From positions 91,718,327-91,782,326 of the forward strand of contig CM073891.1 in the NCBI GenBank assembly GCA_037176705.1: a stretch of 64,000 nt of DNA. The letters run 5' to 3'. Positions 1 through 9,843 of this stretch are shown here, piece after piece; the stretch's first letter is position 1, and each line of letters opens with the position of its first letter. Origin of the DNA: Molossus alvarezi (taxonomy: Eukaryota > Chordata > Mammalia > Chiroptera > Molossidae). Made by a program: the position numbers and the translations under genes. Under the pieces are notes generated by a model, which saw nothing but the letters and a program-made list of their open reading frames with translations, was not told the DNA's origin and did not search any database.

Positions 1-104
1 ATGAGGATATGTCTTCACATGAGTCAAATAGTCCATAAAAGAGTTCAGACATCTGGTCCCATGATCTACTCAATATACTATCTTTTTTCTTTTAATTTCT
101 TTTC

Positions 105-296
105 CCCTTTATTCATTAAGTGAGAGGGAGAGAGAGATAGAAACATCGATGAGAGAGAACACTGATTGGCCGACTCCTGCATGCCCCCCACTGGGAATGT
201 GGCTCACAATCTGGGCATGTGCCCTGACCAGGAATCAAACCGGCGACCTCTTGGTGCATGGATCAACACTCAACCGCTGAGCCACACAGGCCAGAC
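105..296 (-). repeat. Ves-type tRNA-derived SINE
   Basis: Read on the minus strand, the element starts with a tRNA-like head (tctggcctgtgtggctcag), has a B-box-like ggtttgattcctgg, and ends in the CT-rich block seen on the plus strand as gagagggagagagagatag. The same architecture recurs throughout the window. It lies in the host-gene intron or next to its left edge. Confidence 0.85.
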
Positions 297-2162
297 TCAA
301 TATACTATCTTAAGAAGTATCTCCCTAATGTAGAAATGAATGAGGAAGGCCAGCATAGCTCAATGACCATATCTATTATGGTCATCCAAGTAATGTACTT
401 GTTAATTCGTGGCCAACAAACAACTTAAGCCTAATTTGTCTTTCCAAGTAAAGAAACCAGTATATGTATGCACAGCAGTTAAGTTATATTCTAAAATTCA
501 GAATACCTGGGCTTTCTGAAAAACAATTTTTCTGAAGTTTAGAGGCTCCTTTGTTTACTTATGCCTTATTTATGGGTTCATGGATGTATCAAATATTTGA
601 ACCTGACCTATTTATAACAATTATGAGAAATACTAATATTTGAGGTTTTTTTAAAGTCTGTATTTAATTATACTTTCCCAAAATGACATATTCAAATTAT
701 ACCATTATAGAATTATTCAGAATTTAAAACCTGTATCTAGTATCACTGTCAACTAGAAACAAAATCTCTGAACTCTGTCTATTAGAAACATAGAACATTA
801 ATTTTGTATTAAACTTTACCAATACATTAGCTACTTTCCAGTTTCATGTAACTACAAGTAGCTCACCTGTAAAAATGGGAACCTTCCCATTGCTATGACA
901 TAACAAAATTTTATAAAATAATGAAAAATAAAGAAGAGCAAAATGTGTGACAAGTATAATAAACTACTTGTAATTACATAATTCAACACATAATAATGTG
1001 TTTAAATACAAGTTGATAAAAATAACAGAAATACATTTGCCTGAGGTATAAAAGTAGTAGAAATCTCAATGTCTTCATACAATAAAACTTTTCCATTTTA
1101 GTTTTCTTATGTCTGTGGCTTACACAAAATATCAGATGTTCCAGACAATGGAATAACCAGACATTAATTACTAGGTAAATAGATAAATGGAATGTAACAT
1201 CAGTTATCAAAAAAGTAGATATTCTGTTTTCCCACTGTATCGCTACTAATGCAAAATAAGATTATAAAGTGGATCAAATATACATATATATATACATGTG
1301 TACTATATGTGTGTATATGTAGGGGTATGTGTACATATTCTAAATTAAACAAATTATCATCTTACCAAAGACATTGATTCTGTAGAAAAATCTATGACAG
1401 ATTTAACATAAACCTGAAAAAAAAACCAGAAAGGGCTTATTTGTATGCAAACGACATCCAATGTGATTATAGACCTTTAACTGTAGTAAAACTACATACT
1501 TAACTATATATAATACTCAAACTCATCAGAGTGGCATGAAGTTATGGCTTACAAATTAAGAGTGGCATGTGCAAAGTTGTCTCAGCTAAGTATCAATCTA
1601 ATTCATTAATTTTAATATCACAGGATAACCTTTAGTCCAATAATGCCCTTGTGCATACTAAAAAAGGCAGGCAGATGTTGGTCTGTAAGCACACAGCTTG
1701 ATCCAACACTGCCTGACAGCTTTCCTCAAACAGGTAGGTGGTCTCCAAATGTATGTTGGGAGTGGAGGGTGGGGCTGGAGGAGGGAAAAGCTGAAAAAAC
1801 AGAGAATGAGCACCTTCATAAAGAATAAAATAGGAGGAAATCAATTTTACCTAAATATGTACACTTGGTCAATTTAAAGTGAAATCAAATAGATCATCAA
1901 AAGAGGCTGACAGTATAATTGCAAAGAATAAGATCAGGTCTGAAGTGTCTGTGGAGTTTTTAAATTTTCATGGGTAAATAACTATCTTTAAGGGATTTTC
2001 CTTTTCTACCTGGAGTCATTTAAAAGTAAAACCAAGAAAAAGTTTCTATTTTTAAAACTCAAAATATTAAAATAATTCCATCAGACTAAATATAGAAACA
2101 CTACTTCTATTCTATCACCTTATCTCATTAAAACTATAAGTAGAACTAAAAGTTATACTTAC
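297..2162. other. AT-rich non-coding stretch
   Basis: No exon with a good acceptor/donor pair and no recognisable element was found. A short (ta/tg)n tract lies near 1280-1330. The next coding exon of the minus-strand gene must lie here undetected or beyond the left edge. Confidence 0.5.
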
Positions 2163-2270
2163 GTAAACAGTTGATTTGAAGTCCTCAAATGCTTTCAAAA
2201 ATAAGCAATGTTCACCATCTCTGCTTGTAGAAGAAGACAAAACAATAAATCCTGCCACTGCAATGGTGTC
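2163..2270 (-). CDS. coding exon 5 of an unrecognised OB-fold-like gene
   Basis: This is the most 3' exon I can see of the minus-strand gene starting at 26597. It is 108 nt (36 codons), phase 0 at both ends. The acceptor is a polypyrimidine tract ending in aatgtag and the donor is TTTAC followed by gtaagt, a full consensus. It is open throughout and begins DTIAVAGFIV, which continues directly from the preceding exon's last residues FSEG. The pattern (charged turn, then GDTIAVAGFIV, then an aromatic/hydrophobic strand LFLKAF) resembles the later strands of an OB-fold domain. No stop is reached, so the protein continues off the left edge. The intron before it is about 20 kb; an undetected phase-0 exon inside it cannot be excluded. 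Confidence 0.72.
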
Positions 2271-3534
2271 CTACATTAAAAAAAAAGTTTTCATTATCAA
2301 AATATCTATAATTATGAATGACATGTAAGTCCTTATTTTTATTATTTAAAAAACAGGAATCATGTTATAACATAGAAAACTGGTTAGCTTAACTAACTTG
2401 TTTAATGCTTTCTGAATATAAGATTGAGCCTACCACCACCTCTAAGAGTATCAACAGTGTAGCCATAGATGGTATAACATCCCACTTCATGGACCAGGAA
2501 AACACTAACTCACTTGAAAAATTTTATTTATTTAGTGGGCCTTTAAAAATCAATGTTTATCTCAATTTATGTCAATAAGTTTGAACAAATAAATACAATG
2601 AAGGTAAAACAGATGATCCAACAGTATTATGAATGAAATTTAAATGAAACAATCTCAGAATTGAAAGACGACATTGAGTAAGATGTCTCAGTACAAAAAC
2701 TCCAGTGTTACAAAGCTAATATATATGCCTATAAATTCAGGGTATAGGACATAAGAAATTTCCATTTATAAACTAATAAGAATAGAGATTTTCCGGCTTC
2801 TAACAGTAGTAAGAAGTCGGTAAGAAATTCTGCATTTATTACTGCCTATCTCATTCTATAGTTAAATCTTATTTTCCAAATACTGAAACATACACACTCA
2901 ACAAGTTCTGTCTTGGTGCATTATATATATGTGTGTATACACACACACACACACACACACTTTATCTTACTCCTCTAATTTTACCACTAGGATTTTAAAA
3001 TACATAAAAATTCCTAGGCTTTAGGCAGCTTCCTTCAATAATCTTACTCTCCACCAAGTGGGAGTCTTCTGCACAGGCAATTTTAGATTTGCACATTCAA
3101 GGGTCTGGGGTCGAATCCCAGGATTCTCCATTTGGATCCACTAACTAGGCTGTGAGAAGCTGAAGACAGGAGTCTGCTTTGTATTTACAGGGTTTGGCAC
3201 ACAGCAGGTCCTCCGTAAACAGTCTGTGAGTCAATGGAAGGAACTTATATCGCCTTTCTAAAATCTCTGGCACTATTCAGATATTTCAGCTCTGCCAATT
3301 TCTGCATTTTCTTTTCCTTCAGGTGATGTCAACACAATTGTGTCTCTACTGATAATGCTAAATAACCATAAATCTTCATAGTTAAGGGGAGAAAATGTTC
3401 CTTTTCTCACTCTACATTTCTACCATGTTTTAGGCAATCTTAAAGAAAAATAAACAGTAAGACTGCTTCTGGAATAAATTACTTTTACAAACTGAAAAAT
3501 ATGCAATGCTTTCAATTTCTTTCTTTTTAAAAAA
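2271..3534. other. intronic sequence with L2-like relic
   Basis: Mostly AT-rich. About 3080-3240 ends in a stretch resembling the 3' end of the ancient LINE L2 (ggcacacagcaggtcctcc, cf. the usual ggcacatagtaggcgctc). Nothing else is recognised. Confidence 0.45.
2931..2960. repeat. (TG)n/(AC)n microsatellite
   Basis: A short tgtgtgta run is followed by about eleven AC units, so the junction is itself palindromic. Confidence 0.9.
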
Positions 3535-3726
3535 TTGGTTTTTAGGATTTTTTAGAGAGGAAGAGATAGAAACACCAATGAGAGAGAACATCGATTGGCT
3601 GCCTCCTGCACACCCCCCACTGGGTATTAAACCCACAACCGGGGCATGTGCCCTGACTGGAAATCGAAGTGGGACCTCTCAGTCCATGGGACGAGGCTCA
3701 ATCCATTGAGCCACACCACCTGGACA
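3535..3726 (-). repeat. Ves-type SINE
   Basis: The minus strand begins tccaggtggtgtggctcaatgg and has a tRNA-like A box and B box. The plus strand shows the gagaggaagagatagaaacacc CT-rich complement. The flanks carry the repeated string atgctttcaatttc at about 3503 and 3727, a probable target-site duplication. Confidence 0.85.
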
Positions 3727-6239
3727 ATGCTTTCAATTTCAGTATGTTCTAATTTAAATGAAAAAATTATGATTTTAGTCAGAGATTTAGAGTTTAATCA
3801 AACTAACACACAAAGATAAATAGAAGTAGGTGAATCACTGGCTTATTCTCTTAAAAGCATAAAATATAACCTACCTCATGCTATCATTTATTTTACTTAA
3901 AAATGTCTTAAACATAAATTTTATATGGAAAGAAATACATTAAATGCAAGTGGTAGGGGTACAGATGTACATTTTTCTATGTTTTTGTGTAATCTAAACT
4001 TTTTTGGAATATTTTTATGATGGAGAAAACATTTCAAAAAAAGGAATAAATCACTAAAAGCTGAACATCAGCATTCGTAAGAAAACTTTGTTACATTTAT
4101 TTGTATTTATAAACATGAACTTATATATGAATATACACACATAAAATGCACCGAAGCCTTCAGTGATCTCATCCTGACGCACCTTGCCTGTTTTATCTCT
4201 GCATACATCTAGTCAATACTATGCCTACCGGATTCTTTTATATACCTACCGCTTTTCCACATATACTCTCTGTTTTCTGTGAGGCCCCACTGATAATAGC
4301 ATTGTCTCTTTTGTAAATATCTGACCCTATCTATCTGTTAAAGTCTGGGCTATAAATGCTTCTTCCTTGTGAGGTCTAGCTTAGATTTTTGTCCCTCTCC
4401 CAGAAAAATAATTCTTTTTTCCTCTAAATTCTCTTATGCAGCACTTTAATATTTTTTACTTTATGTGTTATTTATAAACTTTCCTTATTGTTTTTAATGC
4501 CCTTAAAACTCCTGGGACTAAGAATAATGTATTACCCATTTGTATAACCCATACAAGTGACTGGCAGAGGCGTCTGCCCTGTTCATCATCAGTGCTCAAC
4601 AAATATCTGTTTAATAAATTAATTAATACTGGTAAAAACAAAAGTACAGATCTAAACAAAAGAGAGAAAAAAATAGTTCTTAGGATTCAGTTCCCATGAA
4701 CTGACAAGTCATGATGGCTTTTAAATTAACTCACATACAAAGAAAATAAGAAAAATAAATATTTGTATAAATACTCATTAGATTCAGTTGAAACTTAGAT
4801 TTAATAAGCATTATTCTAAGTTCTAAGCTTCTGGGAAAAGCACACTGAGGCTGTTCAAACAAGAATGGGAATTATATAGTTCAATGCTAAGAGTATATTC
4901 TGCTATATTAAAGTAGATGTTTTCTTAATCTGCTAAAAAAGTATTAGAAAACCAGCCTGAGAAGGACGCCATGCTACTAAAAGTGATAAGGCTTTATCAA
5001 TATATGTGCATGAATATAAAACGTGAAAACACATCTGGTCTAACTGAACTCTCTGAGCTAACTTACGATACTCAGATATCAGCAAATGGGTCATTTCGCT
5101 TTTGTGTCTGTACTACCCTGTCACAGTGCCTTAGGAAGAGTAAGCCCTTGTTCAGCCAACAGGAATATTTCTATAGCAAACCAATCTCAGAGAAAATGAA
5201 TGAAATCAGCACAGATCTTTTAACATAAATAAGTGTTCTTGAAAAATCAACAATTAAAAGGCAAAAAAAATCAGACAACTTATTTGCACATTAACAAATA
5301 TGTTTTTTACATGCTAATATCTCCTAATAAAAAATACAATCAGCCAATGAAAACAAAAAGAAAATAGGTAAATAACATAAATGTGAATCACAAAACCAAT
5401 GTATTAATTTGCTAAATTTTAATAGACAATATATTAAAAATCCTCAAAACAATACCTTTAGTGAGCAGAAAAAGGGCACAGATAATATGAAACAATTGAT
5501 AACCCAAAAAGAAAAACACGTATCTGACTTTAACAGGCATTAAGTAATTTTTACTATTACTGACGTTGCAAACTTTGTTATCATATTTTAAAACACTGTT
5601 AAAGAGAAAAAGGGTAGAGAGATCTGACATCACTAATAGTGTAGTGAATGACAACGTTTCTCTAACATAAAAAATTTATTTCGTGAGTATTAGCATTTAT
5701 GGGGATCCTGTAACATCAAGGACATAACTGCCAGTAATATATGTAATATCACAAAAAACAAAATCTTTCAATGGCCTACAAATCACTATATAATCTAATA
5801 CCCATCCATGTCACCAGCCACATATGGTGACCCACTCTGGAATTCCACCTTCTCATAATTCTTTAGTATTCCAGGATCCTCAGTTTAGGCCTTTAAATAT
5901 GCTGTTCTTTCTGACTGATCCAGTCTCCCAGTACCCCTGTGCTCATTCTTTCCACTTTTCTCATTCTGCTACTCAATCTTCTTAGTTACATATTACATCT
6001 GGATAAAAAAATTAATTCCATAGTAGTTATTCCACTCTTCTCCAATGAACACTGTTCCATAATTAGCAAGGTCCATAACTATCTTATTCAGTTAAGATGT
6101 CTCTGACATCTAGCATAGTAGAAAACAGAAAACATTCCAAAATGTTTAGATAACTAAATGTATTACTAAATATATGAATAAAAATATATAAAGAGAATAC
6201 TTTCATTAAATTTTAAATAAGCTATACATACTACAAAAC
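3727..6239. other. intronic AT-rich sequence, nothing firm
   Basis: Weak L2-like traces occur at 4130-4630 (ending gctcaacaaatatctgtt) and a better one at 5760-5990, listed separately. Short ORFs here have no coding signature. Confidence 0.4.
5760..5990 (+). repeat. ancient L2 LINE fragment
   Basis: The CT-rich text with catccatgtcaccagccac and ccttctcataattctttag follows the general pattern of L2 3' regions. It is degraded and assigned from pattern only. Confidence 0.4.
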
Positions 6240-6420
6240 TTACTTCGTAGCATCTTCACATTGTAGAAATTGAAAAGGGCCTTCATTTTTCAGAAAATAA
6301 GGGTCCAGAGAGGATAAATGAATAGCCTAAGGTCACATACAGCCATATTAAGTTACAGATCAACACAAAAATCCAGATCTCTTGACTTCTAACACAGGCA
6401 CTATTCTACTTCCTGTTTCA
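6240..6420 (-). repeat. MIR SINE, minus orientation
   Basis: The diagnostic MIR core is present in reverse: ggtccagagaggataaatg followed by cctaaggtcacatac (cf. cagagaggttaagtgacttgcc...). It is an old mammal-wide SINE. Confidence 0.7.
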
Positions 6421-6756
6421 GAACCACATCTTCCAGGGATGAGAAAACTGGATTAGTAATCCAGTTTTGACAGTTTTGTGATAAAATATTTTTTAACTTC
6501 CAAAATACTTTGGAAAAGTCTTCCTTTGTATTTTATATATGCATATTAAATGCTAAAACTTACTTTAAATGAAAGCTAAAACTAAAAAAAAAGACTCATT
6601 GAGCGAGGTTCAATTAGAACACGTATATTCCAAAATGCATCATTATTCAGTAAAGCAAAAATTTTTAATTTTGTTCAAATTTATTTCTTAATCTTTTAAG
6701 ATTTTTGTTGTATTCAAATACCTTAAGGGCACAAGCAAGTGTCAAATAAAAGTGCA

Positions 6757-6870
6757 GAAATCAGCACTGGTCAATGTGGCTCAGTTGGTTGGAGCGTCTT
6801 CCAGTATACCAAATGGTCACAGGTTCAATCCCCAGTCAAGGAACAGGAACATACGTCAATAAACACATCC
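6757..6870 (+). repeat. Ves-type SINE, 5' part
   Basis: It has the tRNA-like head cactggtcaatgtggctcag and a B box ggttcaatccccag. The CT-rich 3' part is missing, so the copy is truncated. Confidence 0.75.
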
Positions 6871-6944
6871 TTGGGCAAGTTTTAAAAAATAACAAGGGTG
6901 CAGAAATCAAAACAGAAAATTCATTGTTTTATACAAAAAGTTTT

Positions 6945-7165
6945 GCTTTGTCCAGCTGGTGTGGCTCTGTGGTTGAGCATCTACCCATGCACCAAGAAGT
7001 CCCCGGTTAGATTCCCAGTGAGGACACATGCCCAGGTTGTGGGCCCGATCCCCAGTGAGGGGCATGCAGGAGGTGGTCAATTGATAGTTCTTTCTCATCG
7101 ATGTTTCTATCTCTCTCCCTTTCCCTTCCTCTCTCTAAAATCAATAAAGGGAAAATAAAAAAGTT
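6945..7165 (+). repeat. Ves-type SINE
   Basis: Complete head (tccagctggtgtggctctg), B box, CT-rich block and the tail ctctctaaaatcaataaag. Confidence 0.85.
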
Positions 7166-8292
7166 TTGCCTTTATTTTCAACAATCTTTAACCTTAATAC
7201 TATACACTCCTTAGACCTCCCAAATGATCATCATTTGTGGATTTTAAACCCAGAAAGAATTTAAATTGTGACCTCAGTCTTCTCACCATTGTATTTTAAA
7301 AAGGATAAATCCTGACTTAGCATTATTAACATCCTCTGTTATCTGACAAGTACTAATTAGCTAGTATAGTTCTATTTTAATGAATATATATTATTAAAAT
7401 TTCAATAGAAGAAAACACCTTTCACATGTCAGTTATCTAATATACTGTAATATACTGTACATATTTTGTACGTTTTGCTAATTCATTATATTATAATGTT
7501 TTATATTGTTTCTAAAATAAAAATTTAATAAATATTAGAATCCTAAAGAATAAAGATGAAGATATATTTAAAATATAAGCAGATAGATCCCTAGCATTCA
7601 ATACCATGTATTTATTTTTAAAAATCCTCCTCTAAGATGTCCAAGATATGTTGTGGGAAAAAAGCAATTTACAAAATATGGGTAGTTTGAAGTCATTTGG
7701 TATAAAATATACATAAAAGCTTATATATAAATGCATATATAGATATCCACATACATGCATAAGTATACATATATACACATATTTATAAAAGCTGAAAGGA
7801 TACCACACACAAAAGTAGTAGTTTTATCTAACAATGGGTCTGGGTGACAAGAATGTGTCCAGAGGCAGCAGTGTAGTGTCTGCTTTTCTGTTATACCTTT
7901 CCACATTGCTTGAACATTTTCAAAGCAGAACCTAAACCTAAACCAAATATTTTCAAGACTTAATTCAAGTCCACTATATCTCCAGAAGACAGAAAAAGAA
8001 TATATTTGTGGAGATTGTTTCTCCACTTACTATAAGCGCTATAGCAAACCTTAGGCCTAGAATGTTTATTATCAGAACAGTACTAATGACCATCACCACA
8101 GAGGATTACTAAAGTTACTATGTTTATCAAATATAATCTGTGAAATTCCACACAAATGTAATATAACATTCTTAGTAAAAGTTTAGTCATATAATATGTA
8201 AAAGATTAGTAATAGAATATTTTAGTAAAAGATTAGGAAAAAAAACTGGTTAAACTTCAGAAGCTGATGTAATAAATGAAACAAATGTTTTC
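7166..8292. other. AT-rich intronic sequence left of the provirus
   Basis: No element or exon recognised. The last five bases, ttttc (8288-8292), are the left target-site duplication of the retrovirus. Confidence 0.5.
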
Positions 8293-8494
8293 TGTCCGAT
8301 GGCCTGGGGACTGGCGCCAGGCAAAGTGCTCAACCATTGTCTCCTTGCTCAGCCTTGTCTCCCACCCTGAACGGCCTGCCTCAGCCTATAGATTAACTCC
8401 CATCTTGCTCTTATCGATCCACATTCCAGAGGTTCCATGCATAGCCCCCGCAGGGCCAAACCCTAAGAGACAAATTCCAGATACAACAGGCAGA

Positions 8495-8501
8495 TATAAA
8501 A
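8495..8501 (+). promoter_or_regulatory. TATA box of the 5' LTR
   Basis: TATAAAA within cagatataaaagacacg, about 80 bp upstream of the AATAAA signal; the same sequence is conserved in the 3' LTR at 13831. Confidence 0.85.
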
Positions 8502-8576
8502 GACACGAGCCCCTACATTGAGCGCGGCTTCTAGGACTCGACCCCCGGAGTCTGTGAACCCGCCCGGAGTGTACCC

Positions 8577-8582
8577 AATAAA
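8577..8582 (+). terminator. LTR polyadenylation signal AATAAA
   Basis: AATAAA followed by a GT/T-rich stretch (cctgtttattcggctg). The functional copy for a proviral transcript would be the one in the 3' LTR at 13913-13918. Confidence 0.8.
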
Positions 8583-8663
8583 GCCTGATCCCTGTTTATT
8601 CGGCTGATTGGCTCTCCAGTCTCTTCTCTGTTTTATTCGGCGGCGCCCCCGATTCATTACATC

Positions 8664-8681
8664 TGGTGCCGAAACCCGGGG
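8664..8681 (+). other. primer-binding site, tRNA-Phe type
   Basis: TGGTGCCGAAACCCGGGG lies two bases after the 5' LTR. Seventeen of 18 positions match the complement of the 3' end of mammalian tRNA-Phe as I recall it; the last base differs. Confidence 0.85.
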
Positions 8682-8795
8682 GGAGGGTTTTGTGACCCGG
8701 CCCGGACTTTTTGGTCCGGACGAGAGTCCCCCTCCTCTCCCTGCGCCGCCACCCGTCTTCTGTATTCGGAATCTCCCTCAACCCAGCACCGACTT

Positions 8796-8888
8796 CGGAG
8801 CCAGGCTCCAAAACCGTAAGTCGTTTCACTCTTTCTCTGGGGTTTTCGGAGCCAGTCTCCAAACCCATCGGAGCCAGGCTCCAAAACC
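8796..8888 (+). repeat. three copies of a 20-nt hairpin-forming unit in the leader
   Basis: The unit cggagccaggctccaaaacc occurs at 8796-8815, 8847-8866 (two changes) and 8869-8888. Each contains a short self-complementary core (ggagc/gctcc). A possible splice donor, GTAAGT, directly follows the first copy at 8816. The position, between primer site and gag, is where gammaretroviral RNAs carry packaging and dimerisation structures; that role is inference. Confidence 0.6.
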
Positions 8889-9139
8889 ATTTCGCTTTTT
8901 TCTGGGGTTTTGATCTGTCGTCCGTCTCCCGTCCAAACCTTGGCCAACTCGGGACGCCCCCACCTCTCCGCCGGAGTTCCAGGAACTCCCGGTCTGAAGC
9001 TGCTTCTAGGGACGCCTGAGGCTTCTTCACGACCACCCTGTCCATCCAGGACAGGCATCCATCCGGGGACGGGCATTCAAAAGGGACGCCTTTTGTATGT
9101 CCACTCTCCCGACACTCAAAGCCCTTCTAATCTGTTGCC

Positions 9140-9843
9140 ATGGGCAATTCCAAATCCAGACTTAACCATAAGACCCCCTCAGGTGTCTCCTCAAAAATTT
9201 TTCCAAATTGGGATATTCTCAGAGTCTACACAAGACACCAGAAAAGATTCTGAAGTCCCTTATATTCAGGCTTTGTTGGATGCACTCCGCCCCCCCCCCC
9301 AGATAATCCCCTCAGTTCCCCTGTCGCTGCCCACACCCGGTCCCACACACCCACGGGGCCACTGTCCTTGCCTCCCACTTCATTTCCCAGTCCTCCCCTG
9401 ATATCAGAAAGAAGCTCAAGAAGGTTGAGGAGGGCCCTGAAACTCCCATCCAAGACCTGGTAAAAATGGCCTTTAAGGTTCTTAATGCCCGGGAGGAGAC
9501 GGCTGAAGCAGCCCGCCAGGCGAGGCTCCAGCAGAAGGTAAGCCTCCAAACCCAGGCTCTGGTAGCTGCCCTCCAGCCGGCAGGGGACCCGAAAAGACAC
9601 CAGGCCCCAAAAGGGGGACCTCACTCGCCTCCAGGTGCCTCTTTCAAATGCGGCAAGGAAGGCCACTGGGCCAAAGCCTGCCCACAGCCCAGGCCACCTA
9701 CCAAGCCCTGCCCCCAATGCAAACAAATGGGACACTGGAAGTCGGACTGCCCGACCCTGGCTCAATCCTCAGCACCTCAATGCCGGGGAAATGAGACCCA
9801 GGATTTCCCAGCATTGGAGCTACTAGGGCTCATGGATGACTGA
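9140..9843 (+). pseudogene. gag: gag remnant (matrix start, capsid C-terminus, nucleocapsid)
   Basis: Gag begins at 9140 with MGNSKSRLN, a glycine at position 2 that would be myristoylated, and hits a stop at 9251-9253 after 37 codons. Frame changes follow, including one next to a C run at 9290. Most of matrix and capsid is missing. Coding is recognisable again from about 9400: the capsid C-terminal helices (open frame from 9466) and a nucleocapsid with two zinc knuckles. The second knuckle (C-X2-C-X4-H-X4-C) is intact; the first has serine where the leading cysteine belongs. The frame ends in TGA at 9841-9843. The protein could not assemble a normal capsid. Confidence 0.85.

Larger units (their letters stand above)
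8293..8661 (+). repeat. 5' LTR of the provirus
   Basis: 369 bp, TG...CA termini, with a TATA box and a polyadenylation signal in the expected order. It differs from the 3' LTR at seven positions (six transitions, one transversion) with no indels, about 1.9%. The most plausible U3/R boundary is downstream of the TATA box near 8520. Confidence 0.95.

Noticed and set aside
8596..9401. Overlapping ORFs of 100-180 codons on both strands around the 5' LTR and leader
   Set aside because: They are frames through GC-rich LTR and leader DNA and do not match gag, except where noted.
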